Assembly: GCF_002575655.3 (NCBI RefSeq) | Contig: NC_053037.3 | Coordinates: forward strand, 570,812,880-570,876,879 | Direction of reading: 5' to 3' | DNA length: 64,000 bases | From: Aegilops tauschii subsp. strangulata | Taxonomy: Eukaryota > Streptophyta > Magnoliopsida > Poales > Poaceae | In this document: piece by piece, positions 32,701 to 43,611 of the stretch | Layout of the letters: the number at the start of each line of letters is the position of its first letter | Numbering within the stretch: the stretch's first letter is position 1 | Position numbers and translations under genes: made by a program | The notes under the pieces: model-generated | Told to the model about the DNA's origin: nothing | The model's input: the letters and a program-made list of their open reading frames with translations, nothing else | The model's database searches: none

Positions 32701-33888
32701 GTCCGAATCATGTTAGCAATTGCCGCATTTTATGAAATCTGTCAAATGGATAAACAAAACAGCATTCCTTAATGGATTTATTAAAGAAGAGTTGTATATG
32801 ATGCAACCAGAAGGTTTTGTTAATCCTAAAGGTGCTAACAAAATATGCAAGCTCCAGCGATCCATCTATGGACTGGTGCAACCATCTCAGAGTTGGAATA
32901 TACGCTTTGATAAGTTGATCAAAGCATATAGTTTTATACAGACTTGCGGTGAAGCCTGTATTTACAAGAAAGTGAGTGGGAGCACTACAACATTTCTGAT
33001 AAGTATATGTGAATGACATATTGTTGATCGGAAATAATGTAGAATTATTCTGCAAAGCATAAAGGATTGTTTGAAAGGAGTTTTTCAAAGAAAGACCTCG
33101 GTGAAGCTGCTTACATATTGAGCATCAAGATCTATAGAGATAGATCAAGACGCTTGATAAGTTTTTTCAATGAGTACATACCTTGACAATATTTTGAAGT
33201 AGTTCAAAATGGAACAGTCAAAGAAAGAGTTCTTGCCTGTGTTACAAGGTGTGAAATTGAGTAAGACTCAAAACCCGACCACAACAGAAGATAGAAAGAG
33301 AATGAAAGTCATTCCCTATGCCTCAGCCATAGGTTCTATAAAGTATGCCATGCTGTGTACCAGATCTATTGTATACCCTACACTGATTTTGGCAAGGGAG
33401 TACAATAGTGATCTAGGAGTAGATCACTGGACAGCGGTCAAAATTACCCTCAGTGGAATAAGGATATATTTCTCGATTATGGAAGTGACAAAAGGTTCGT
33501 CGTAAAGGGTTACGCCAATACAAGTTTTCACACTAATCTAGATGACTCTAAGTCTCGGTCTAGATACATATTGAAAGTGGGAGCAATTAGCTAGAGTAGC
33601 TCTGTGCAGAGCATTGTAGACATAGAAATTTGCAAAATACTTACGGATCTGAATGTGACAAACCCATTGACTAAAATTATCTCACAAGCAAAACATGATC
33701 ACACCTTAGTACTCTTTGGGAGTTAATCACATAGCAATGTGAACTAGATTATTGACTAGTAAACCCTTTGGGTGTTGGTCACATGACGATGTGAACTATG
33801 GGTGTTAATCACATGGTGATGTGAACTATTGATGTTAAATCACATAGCGATGTGAACTAGATTATGGACTCTAGTGCAAGTGGGAGAC
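29722..33888 (+). pseudogene. Decayed Copia gag-pol, 5'-truncated (copy 1)
   Basis: The internal region of an Angela/BARE-1/WIS-like Ty1/Copia element, plus strand, lacks the 5' LTR and primer site. In order: gag remnants (30054-30700); a zinc knuckle CX2CX4HX4C (30774-30815, CFYC...HWKRKC); the GAG-pre-integrase motif WHCRLGH (about 31320); integrase with Asp in IHTD and FTDD, and Glu in GVSERHN; reverse transcriptase from about 32356 (KWIFKRK, ARIVAKGF). The catalytic box at 33006-33017 reads YVND instead of YVDD. Many stops and frameshifts break every domain (for example after KFKEF at 31645 and in gag at 30402). It cannot encode a working polyprotein. From 30232 onward it is repeated at 58346. 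Confidence 0.9.
33716..33870 (+). repeat. Degenerate repeats before the Copia 3' LTR
   Basis: Four to five copies of a 30-40 bp unit (GTTxATCACATAGCxATGTG + AACTA) lead up to the polypurine tract AAGTGGGAGAC just before the LTR. Confidence 0.85.
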
Positions 33889-35624
33889 TGAAGGAAATAT
33901 GCCCTAGAGGCAATAATAAAGTTATTATTTATTTCCTTATATCATGATAAAATTTTATTAGTCATGCTAGAATTGTATTAACCGGAAACATGATACATGT
34001 GTGAATACATAGACAAACAGAGTGTCACTACTATGCCTCTACTTGACTATCTCGTTGATCAAAGATGGTTATGTTTCCTAGCCATTGACATGAGTTGTCA
34101 TTTGATTAACGGGATCACATCATTAGGAGAATGATGTGATTGACTTGACCCATTCCGTTAGCTTAGCACACGATCGTTTAGTATGTTGCTAATGCTTTCT
34201 TCATGACTTATACATGTTCCTATGACTATGAGATTATGCAACTCCCGTTTACCGGAGGAACACTTTGTGTGCTACCAAATGTCACAACGTAAATGGGTGA
34301 TTATAAAGGTGCTCTACAGGTGTCTCCGAAGGTACTTGTTGGGTTGGCGTATTTCGAGATTAGGATTTGTCACTCCGATTGTCGGAGAGGTATCTCTAGG
34401 CCCACTTGGTAATGCACATCACTATAAGCCTTGCAAGCATTGCAACTAATGAGCTAGTTGCGGGATGATGTATTACGGAACGAGTAAAGAGACTTGCCGG
34501 TAACGAGATTGAACTAGGTATTGAGATACCGACGATCGAATCTCGGGCAAGTAACATACCGATGACAAAGGGAACAACGTATGTTGTTATGCGGTCTGAC
34601 CGATAAAGATCTTCGTAGAATATGTGGTAGCCAATATGAGCATCCAGGTTCCGCTATTGGTTATTGACCGGAGACGTGTCTCGGTCATGTCTACATAGTT
34701 TTCGAACCCGTAGGGTCCGCACGCTTAAAGTTAGATGACGGTTATATTATGAGTTTATGTGTTTTGATGTACCGTAGGAGTTCGGAGTCCCGGATGAGAT
34801 CAGGGACATGACGAGGAGTCTCGAAATGGTCGAGACGTAAAGATCGATATATTGGACGAATATATTCGGACATCGGAAAGGTTCCGAGTGATTCGGGTGT
34901 TTTCGGAGTACCGGAGAGTTACGGGAATTCGTATTGGGCCTTCATGGGCCATACGGGAAAGGAGAGAAAAACCCCAAAGGGTGGCCGCACCCCTCCCCAT
35001 GGACTAGTCGGAATTGGACTAGGGAGGGGGGGTGCCCCCTTCCTTCCTTCTCCTTCTCCCTTCCCTTCTCCTACTCCAACAAGGAAAGGAGGAGTCCTAC
35101 TCCCGGTGGGAGTAGGACTCCCCCCTTTGGCACGCCTCTTCCCTTGGCCGGCTGCCTCCTCCTAGGCCGGCCGCCTCCCCCCTTGCTCCTTTATATACGG
35201 GGGCAGGGGGGCACTCCAAAGACACAACAATTGATCTCTTGATCTCTTAGCCGTGTGCGGTGCCCCCGTCCACCATAATCCACCTCAATAATATCGTAGC
35301 GGTGCTTAGGCGAAGCCCTGCGTCGGTAGAACATCATCATCGTCACCACGCCGTCGTGCTGACGGAACTCTCCCTCAAAGCTCGGCTGGATCGGAGTTCG
35401 AGGGACGTCATCGAGCTGAACGTGTGCTGAACTCGGAGGTGCCGTGCGTTCGGTACTTGATCGGTCGGATCGTGAAGACGTACGACTACATCAACCGCGT
35501 TGTGCTAACGCTTCCGCTTTCGGTCTACGAGGGTACGTGGACAACACTCGCCTCTCACGTTGCTATGCATCACCGTGATCTGCGTGTGCGTAGGAAATTT
35601 TTGAAATTACTACGTTCCCCAACA
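33889..35624 (+). mobile_element. Copia 3' LTR, 1,736 bp (Angela/BARE-1/WIS type), copy 1
   Basis: It starts TGAAGGAAATATGCCCTAGA and ends ACGTTCCCCAACA. It includes the family landmarks ACGGGATCACATCATTAGGA and TGCAACTCCCGTTTACCGGA, and a TATA-like TTTATATACGGG at about 35190. Its length agrees with the 1.7-1.8 kb LTRs of this family. The sequence after it, 35625 on, belongs to a Gypsy element. The matching 5' LTR is absent, so a target duplication cannot be checked. Confidence 0.9.
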
Positions 35625-36820
35625 CATACAACGTGTCCGGCTCGGTGGCCTTTTCTACATGCCTTACAATACAAGTTTACATACATGGCGGTTTATGTCC
35701 GTGGGCCTTAAGCCGCCTTCGGTTTTGGGCCCTCTACCAAGCCTATCTGTGAACCACCATTGTTAACCTGATCTTGGGCTTCGTTTGAGATGAACCGCCA
35801 TTGGGATGACCCGGCCCCTCTTGGGCGGGTCATACCTGATAGTCATATCCCCAACATTAGGCCCCAGGTTGATTTGAACTTGTTCATGTCAATCTTCAAC
35901 ACATAGAAAAATCCTTCCTCCTCTCATTGTGAAATATTGTAACCCGCCGTGATGTCATCTCCTGGATTTACGGTAACCCACCGTGACGTCACCTGTCATT
36001 AGAACCCGAATATTAATAAATCTTTTTCTTTACTGTCCCTCCGAAAATCGAGGTGCCCGCGCCGTCGCCTATCCATTCTCTGCCTCCTCGATTCTAGCGC
36101 CTGTTGTTTATCCTTCCCATCTTATAAATAAGGCCTCAGGCTCTTTCCTCATTCTCCCCCTTTCCTTCTCAGTCTCTTCTTCCTCTTCGCGACGCGCCGA
36201 CCCGCACGAACTCCGCCGCCGTCGACCTTCGTCTCCGACCGCAGCTCCGGCCGCTACATCACCCTGAGTGGACCAGAAAAACGTGGCGCCTCTCCGCTGT
36301 CCCATCAGCGTCAGTAAGCCCTTGTTTCTTTCACCATAGATCTGGCATTAGGGTTTCGGTGTTCATCAGTGTTCGTCGGTGTTCGTCGCCGCCCTTCTTT
36401 ATCCTTGTTTAGATCCAAAGCCACATAGATCTTGTGCGGCAGTAGTTTTAGCACCTGTTTTTGATATTAGAACATACCCTCATCGCTACAGATCCCTTCC
36501 AGAGCACCGCTGTTTTCCCATTGTCGGCTCTGTAGGTCTTGAATTTATTTCCTTTTTCTGAGCAGTTGCAGATCCAAATCCATAACTTTAATCTGTGAAA
36601 ACTTTTTGTCCAACACTTTGTAGAATTTTACCCTCTGTCTGACTTTAAGTACTTGTCCCTTTCATGGCGGCTTACACGTCCGGCTTACAATTAGTCATAT
36701 ACCATTAGTCCTCAATTAAGCCGCCACTTTGAATGTATACTGTCAGAACTTTAACCTGTGATTTCTCCACTTAACTTGAACCGGCAATTTTTCCTTTTCT
36801 TTAGGCTTTCTCTTTTTCAC
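35625..36820 (-). mobile_element. 3'-terminal part of a Gypsy element, holding the promoter of an antisense gene
   Basis: By orientation (pol on the minus strand at 41761-42058 and 57592-58345) this lies at the 3' end of the Gypsy element, before or within its 3' LTR. The LTR boundary was not resolved. On the plus strand it carries a TATA box and leader for the gene at 36822, with a likely 5'-UTR intron (GT at 36314, AG at 36803-36804). Confidence 0.55.
36123..36130 (+). promoter_or_regulatory. TATA box of the antisense Gypsy gene
   Basis: TATAAATA lies in TTATAAATAAGGCC, followed by a CT-rich leader (CTTTCCTCATTCTCCCCC). It lies 690 bp upstream of the ATG; a proposed 491 bp leader intron accounts for most of that distance. 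Confidence 0.5.
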
Positions 36821-36821
36821 A

Positions 36822-39800
36822 ATGCCGCCCAAAACGGTCTACAGATGCAACTGGGTTCCCTCCATCGTCACTGAGGGTACTTTTAAGGATTTTTTCAAGG
36901 TCGGGTATCTACCTGCCAAGAGTGTCATGCATTACCGTGCTCCTGACCCGGGCGAAGAAAAACCTCAGCCAAGAGACGACAAAGTCATCGTTTTTACTGA
37001 CCACATGAACCGGGGCTTCTCACCACCCGGCTCTAAGTTCTTCTGAGACGTGCTGCACTTTTTCCAGCTCCACCCTCAAGACATCGGACCCAATTCCGTG
37101 TCAAATATTTGCAACTTTCAAGTCTTCTGTGAGGTGTACCTTCAAGAGGAACCCAGTGTTGAACTGTTTAGAGAGTATTTTTACTTAAACCGCCAGACTG
37201 AATTCACCAATGGTGCTAGCTTGGAACTCGGCGGAATTTCAATTCAACGTAGAAGAGACGCCATCTTTCCTTACGCCTGCTTGCCGAGTCATCCCAAAGA
37301 CTGGAACCAGACATGGTTTTATTGCAAGGATACTTCGCCGGCTGACGAGAATCCGCTGCCGGGTTATCGCGTTGAGCGCCTGGACCCAAAACATAACCTT
37401 CCCAAAAAACTTACTGTCGCTGAATAGAAGAAGATCGCACCTACTGTTGCGAAGGTCAAAGCTCTGCTAGTAAATGGGCCGACTGACGTTGACTTAGTCA
37501 GGTGTTGGATTTCTTGGCGGATCATTCTGTTGAGCCGCTGCACCAGCTTAATGTGTACTTACACTGGTGATGAAAAAGATTCACTGCGCCACAGCTCCAC
37601 ACCATTGACTGAGGAAGCAATTAATGAAATGGTGAAGTCTCTTCTGAATGAAGACGCGGAAGATTGTGTCAAAGTGGGTCTGGCCCCTTTCTGCAAGCTT
37701 AACCCGCCACCAGATTTAAGCCTCTAAACTTACTTATCTTCACCTCTTCATTTGAATACTTTTATTAATCTCGACCCTTAATGATCTTTTTAGGCTAAGT
37801 CTAATTTTTGGAAAGCGGAGTATGATCACGAGACTGCTAAGAAAGCCAGGGCTGCCAAAAAGGCTGCTAGAAAAGCCGCCAAGAAGACCACCAAAAAGAA
37901 GAAGAAACCAAGTGCCTCTAACCTGCTCAAACTAGATGACACCTTTGAGTCAGAGGTAGCCCTTGACTCCCTTGGCTCCTTTTTCAATTATCTTATTGAC
38001 ATTGATTACTCTCAGGATGACACAGGAGCCAGCCCAGCATTTGAAGAAGATGTAACTATTATTTCCTCCGACTCGGACCCTTTGCCAAGACAGAAACTTC
38101 GACAAGTAACCCGGAAAGTAAGGTTTTCACACCCCTTGGCTTATTTAGATCCTCACTTTCTTTTGAAGCAACAACAACACGAGAGTCGCCACCAGACCCG
38201 GACCAACGGAGGTGAAGAGTTATCCTCCGGCTTACCGAACACTCCTGCCCCTCGAAAACGTCGCAACGAGGTTCTTTATTAATTACCCCTTTTATCTGTT
38301 TGACAGATCTCATCTGTTTACCTTCTGACTCTATTGGTACCCTTAATCAGGAACTTGCCCATTCTTCCTCTGGCGACTCATCGCAAACTGAGTTGTCGGC
38401 TTTCAAAACTGCCCCTGGGTAATAGCAATTGATTTTACTCTGTAATTCTTCATACCCTTATATTTATACTTAACCTGTTATAATCCGCATAGTGGATAGG
38501 CAAAGCCCATCAAGAAGGCAAAGGTGACCAAATCAACTGAAACGCCGAAATCTGCTGAGCCGGAGCCACAAGTCTCTGTTCCTGAAGCTGCTGACAAACA
38601 GCCGGAAGAAGCGGTTATTGTCACTCCGCCTGAGATTCCAGATCTCAATGTTGATGGCACGGCGATTAATCCTTCTTCCTCTGCCCCCTCGGGTTCACCT
38701 AAGCCGCCAGAGACTTAGAATGATGATGTGTTGATTACTGGCACCAGTTTTGTTGAACCAGGAAACCCAATAGCTTTGGCCAACATACTGCCAAGCAAGA
38801 GGTTATCGAGAGGCAGAAACTGAAGTTTGACATCTCTCATTATGCGCAATTGAGCAGTAATGAAATCCTCTCCGGTTACCTCAGTCAAGTCCACTCCAGC
38901 CGCGACCTTGAAATTGATATGGTAAAACAGATGCACCAAAAATATGAGGTATGACTTCCGACTTTCAATAATGTATACATACATATCCTGCCAGCCCCCA
39001 AGTCTACTGGCTATGAGAAGATTGAATAGGATGTATACTTTTAAAGAAGTCCATACACTTCTGTCCTAGAATCCTTTCTTGTCCGGTTTAAATGAAGTCG
39101 TATGTTTGTCTAAGTTTGAGTTTTGCATCCGTAGCCCCCAAGGGCCGGTTTAATCCGCAGAAATAAGCCGGTCCTATTTGTCTTTGTATAAGAATAGAGA
39201 GCTTGACTGTCTAGCCCCCATGAGTCGGTTGGGACTATCTACAGTAATTCCGGCTCATGATAAAAAAGAGACAAACGGTATGCATTAGCCCCCAAGTGTC
39301 AAGTAGTCTTGCTTGCAAAGTACTTGGGACTTTAGTCATAAGAATTGTTGTCTTGAAAAATTGCTTCGATAGACATTAGCCCCCAAGTGTCAAGTTTTGT
39401 TGCTGGCAAAAGACTTGGGACTTGCCTTATTGTAATCTTGATAAATGTTGATAATTCTGTACCTTATGCAGGCTGCTACTGCTGAACTGGAGTCCCAATT
39501 GAATGATGCCAAGACCCGGCTGGCGACTCAGGAGAACTAGACCCGGAAGGCTGAGTCGAAGTTCAAGTTTAGCGTGACTGAGTCGGAAAAACTGAAGACC
39601 AGCTTTGAAGCAGAGAAAAAGGCTTGGTTGGATGAAAGGACGGTTTTAACACAACGTGCTGAGAAGGCTGAAGCAGCGCTTCAAGAGGTGACCACTGAGC
39701 TGACCGGTTTAAAACACCGTGTTACGCAGATGATTTCAGCTATCTTTCGTGAGCCGCCTTGCCAATCATCAAAAAATCAATCATTATGCTAATCTCATAA

Positions 39801-40482
39801 CCCGCCATTTAATCATCTTGCAATATATCCATGTCCCAGGAGCAGCAATCTCAAGCAAGACATGCATGTGAAGCTTAAAGCTGTATATACACTTGTCGAG
39901 CAGCTGTATACCGGGAGTCAACGTGCATTAGCCACCATTTCGCCAACAGGTGAAGCACCAACTATGCTGATAGATGTGTTAAAGAGACTCGCCGTGCTGC
40001 CTGTGAGATTTGACGAAATAAAGCGATCCTCTGCAAGAGCTGGCACAATGACGGCTTTGAGCCGGGCCAAGGCATGGGTACCAGAGCTTGACCCGTCTGA
40101 GGTAGCCACTGGTTACCCAAGCCTAAAAGAAGATGGTACGCCTTTCGATCAGAAAATTTTTGCAGCCTGCGTAAAAGAAATTCGTCCGATGGCTACTCTG
40201 ATTGCCAATGATTCGGACCTCTCCAAGTACCATCCGGCTTATGACCAGGAGAATAAGAAGATGGCAACTCCAGCTTACAAAGTGATGGACTTAGTTCCAC
40301 CAATCCGTAAGCACACCTTTGCTCCCGAAGTCGACCCGTCTTAGCTTATAGATGATGAGGCTGAATTTGAAGCTTTATCTGGCATCGATTGGTCATCTCC
40401 AACTTTTCAGACGGTGGAAGAAGACAAAGAGCCGGCAAGGGATAATGCAGAGGACTCCGAGCAGCAAGGCCAAGAAGATTGA
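36822..40482 (+). pseudogene. Antisense multi-exon gene of a Tat-like Gypsy element (putative gypsy-type transposon domain), disrupted
   Basis: The gene runs opposite to the element's own pol. It starts at 36822 (MPPKTVYRCNWVPSIV). The first exon region carries the plant domain known as putative gypsy-type transposon / Transposase_28 (FFQLHPQDIGPNS, CEVYLQEEPSVELFREYF, KDWNQTWFYC). Later exons: a Lys/Ala-rich segment (37797 on), an acidic Pro-rich segment (38502-38718), a coiled coil (about 39477-39760, EAEKKAWLDERT, EKAEAALQEVTTEL) and a C-terminal region (39850-40482). Exons are divided by AT-rich introns with GT/AG ends. In-frame stops at 37044, 37425, 38716, 39538 and 40342 disable it. 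Antisense ORFs near the 3' end are known in Tat-lineage elements such as maize Grande; their role is unclear. Exon limits are approximate. Confidence 0.7.
39281..39460 (+). repeat. 91 bp tandem repeat in an intron of the antisense gene
   Basis: CATTAGCCCCCAAGTGTCAA...CTTGGGACTT occurs at about 39283 and 39374, with moderate divergence between copies. Confidence 0.75.
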
Positions 40483-40489
40483 ACCGCCG

Positions 40490-41760
40490 GGCGGCTCTAA
40501 AACTTGATCGTGTGAAAAATACTTTGATCTCATTTGGCCCATGGGGGCATGTAATAGGGTAGTAAAACTTTGATTTTGCTGTGCCATCGTGCACGTTCTG
40601 CTTTGCATGTGATTGCCAATTGAATATCTACCACTTGATGTTAAGATATGCTACATCTCCTCATGATATTCAGTAATGTAGAATCTGCTCCTGCATATAA
40701 GTGTCCTGGCGGTTTACCGCTAGATGGGTTATCATGTCCAATAACATAGTTTATAACCAAGGCTGGACTTAAGAATAACCATATATAACTGAAAATATAT
40801 CATACCTGTGATATTTTATCACACTGTTGGTTTACCAAGTCACTACAATAAGGGTGATAACCCAGATTTTGAGCATTGGCAATTATCATAGATTACTGGC
40901 TTATGAACAAAACCAGGCCGGGTTAATAAACACCGGATTTATTTTATCTCATACTGTCGACTTATAGTCAAAAGCCAGTCCAGGTCAATAAACAGCGGAT
41001 ATTAACTTACCATGTACTGACAACTTATAATTGACAGGCAAGCTGGGTTAACAAATACCGGCAAATTGTGATAATAAAACTTTATAAGCTTTACTCGATA
41101 AACCTCAAAAAAATTCATCAACTAAAACAAGCAAAAAATGAGGCTTTTCATGGGCTGCCAGGCCGAAAAATAGAGGCTTTTCACAGGCTGCCAGGCCACT
41201 GAGTTAAACCGTTTTACAAACCTTATAAGAAGGACCTCACATAACCAATCATCGTTTTAACTTTGACAAGTTCAGGGTCTGCATAAGATTGACTTGTCAA
41301 ACGTTCGGCGGGTCATTCCAGGAATACCTGGGCGGAGTGGCTTACTTAAAAAGGCAGGATAACCCGGGGTTTTAGGTGAATACACCTGGCTTCCAAGCCT
41401 GGCTTTTAAGCCGATCACAAGGGTTATAGCAACTCTTGTTCTTTAGAACAAAAGAGCCCCCAAGCAATATTTCTGAGCTATGCCCAATGGGTACCTATGT
41501 TTGAGTTGTGCTTTGTAACAAACTCTCTTTGGTTCCTTTAACCTGGGTAGCAAGCCCCCCCAAGTTTTTTTGTGTGGCCTATAAGCCGGATCAAAGGGAA
41601 ATCATAACATTGCTCTATAAAGCAGAAGCCCCCAAGTGATCAAGAACTCTTTATTGAAAGATAAAACGACAGAGGCCCTGCTTTAATAGGGATGCCGGCT
41701 TTATTATATTGATCATAATATATACATTATCAAAATATGTACATCAGAAGAGCCTGTGGC
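40490..41760. other. Non-coding Gypsy DNA between antisense gene and pol
   Basis: AT-rich sequence with recurring GGCTTTTCATGGGCTGCCAG / GGCTTTTCACAGGCTGCCAG (41141 and 41177), GCCCCCAAG motifs, and GGTTAATAAACACCGGAT-like units (40921-41060). No ORF of note. Confidence 0.5.
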
Positions 41761-42058
41761 TCAGGTGTAGTAAGGCCGAAGATGAGCAATGTTCCACGGC
41801 CGGTGGGTCTCCTCCTCCGACTTACGTGAGTCTTTGTGCTCTCGAACGTCAATAAGGTAGTGTGACCCGTTGTTCAGATTCTTGCTGACCACAAAGGGTC
41901 CTTCCCAAGGTGGGGATAACTTGTGCATATCAGTCTGATCCTGGATGAGCAGGAGCACTAGATCGCCTTCTTGGAAAGTTCTGGTTTTAACCCGGCGACT
42001 GTGTTAACGGCGCAGATCTTGCTGGTAAATCGCCGAACGAGCCGCTGCAATGTGACGC
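41761..42058 (-). pseudogene. C-terminal end of Gypsy pol (integrase tail), part 2 of a split gene
   Basis: Read on the minus strand, this continues the integrase begun at 58345-57592. It includes ARSAIYQQDLRR, a stop, then a region after GDLVLLL with QDQTDMHKLSPPWEGPF and a final RPWNIAHLRPYYT, the typical end of Gypsy pol in grasses. The stop TAA (about 42005) falls where Tyr is usual. The upstream part is displaced by the 15.5 kb nested block beginning at 42059. Confidence 0.8.
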
Positions 42059-43611
42059 TGCTACCTCTTGAGCGTTGCGTTGGTTTTCCCTTGAAGAGGA
42101 AAGGGTGATGCAGCAAAGTAGCGAAAGTATTTCCCTCAGTTTTTGAGAACAAAGGTATCAATCCAGTAGGAGGCTACACGCAAGTCCCACGCACCTACAC
42201 AAATAGATAAATCCTCGCAACCAACGCGATAAGGGGTTGTCAATCCCTACACGGTCACTTACGAGAGTGAGATATGATAGATATGATAAGATAATATTTG
42301 TGGTATTTTTATGATAAAGATGCAAAGTAAAATAAAAGCAACGGAAATAACTAAGTGTTGGAAGATTAATATGATGGAAAATAGACCCGGGGGCCATAGG
42401 TTTCACTAGTGGCTTCTCTCAAGAGCATAAGTATTTTACGGTGGGTGAACAAATTACCGTTGAGCAATTGACAGAATTGAGCATAGTTATGAGAATATCT
42501 AGGTATGATCATGTATATAGGCATCACGTCCGAGACAAGTAGACCGACTCCTGCCTGCATCACATCAACCGCTATCCAGCATGCATCTAGAGTATTAAGT
42601 TCATAAGAACAGAGTAACACGTTAAGCAAGATGACATGATGTAGAGGGATAAATTCATGCAATATGATAAAACCCCCATCTTGATATCCTCGACGGCAAC
42701 AATACAATACGTGCCTTGCTGCCCCTATTGTCACTTGGAAAGGACACCGCAAGATTGAACCCAAAGCTAAGCACTTCTCCCATTGCAAGAAAGATCAATC
42801 TAGTAGGCCAAACCAAACTGATAATTCGAAGAGACTTGCAAAGATAACCAATCATACATAAAAGAATTCAGAAGATTCAAATATTGTTCATAGATAAACT
42901 TGATCATAAACCCACAATTCATCGGTCTCAACAAACACACCGCAAAAGAAGATTACATCGAATAGATCTCCACGAGAGAGGGGGAGAACATTGTATTGAG
43001 ATCCAAAAAGAGAGAAGAAGCCATCTAGCTAATAACTATGGACCCGAAGGTCTGAGGTAAACTACTAACACTTCATCGGAGGGGCTATGGTGTTGATGTA
43101 GAAGCCCTCCGTGATCGATGCCCCCTCCAGCGGAGCTTCGGAACAGGCCCCAAGATGGGATCTCGTGGGTACAGAAGGTTGCGGCGGTGGAATTAGGTTT
43201 TTGGCTCCGTCTCTGATCGTTTGGGGGTACGTAGGTATATATAGGAGGAAGGAGTACGTCGTAGAGCAACGTGGGGCCCACGAGGGTGGAGGGCGCGCCC
43301 TGGGGGGTAGGCGCGCCCCCTACCTCGTGGCTTCCTGCTTTGTTTCTTGACGTAGGTTCCAAGTCTCCTGGATCATGTTTGTTCCGAAAATCACGTTCCC
43401 GAAGGTTTCATTCCGTTTGGACTCCGTTTGATATTCTTTTTCTGCGAAACTCTGAAATAGGCAAAAAACATCAATTCTGGGCTGGGCCTCCGGTTAATAG
43501 ATTAGTCCCAAAAATAATATAAAAGTGAATAATAAAGCCCAATAATGTCCAAAACACAAGATAATATAGCATGGAGCAATCAAAAATTATAGATACGTTG
43601 GAGACGTATCA
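42059..43611 (-). mobile_element. Gypsy LTR A, 1,553 bp (3' LTR)
   Basis: On the minus strand the LTR starts TGATACGTCTCCAACGTATC and ends CAAGAGGTAGCA. It contains TATATATACC (about 43234) and the GC-rich palindrome GGCGCGCCC. The polypurine-like AAGCTTGGGGATGCT precedes it, marking it as a 3' LTR. It lacks about 20 bp (TCTACTACTATTACTCCACA-like) that copies B and C have. The family may be Sabrina-like; I am not certain. Its left flank GACGC nearly matches CACGC after LTR C. Confidence 0.9.

Noticed and set aside
35424..35711. 95-codon ORF crossing the Copia LTR end
   Set aside because: It spans the LTR/Gypsy junction and has no motif. It recurs at 63538 only because of the duplication.
42158..43362. 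ORFs inside LTR A, repeated in LTRs B, C and D
   Set aside because: They are LTR sequence, vary in length between copies, and include the LTR promoter.
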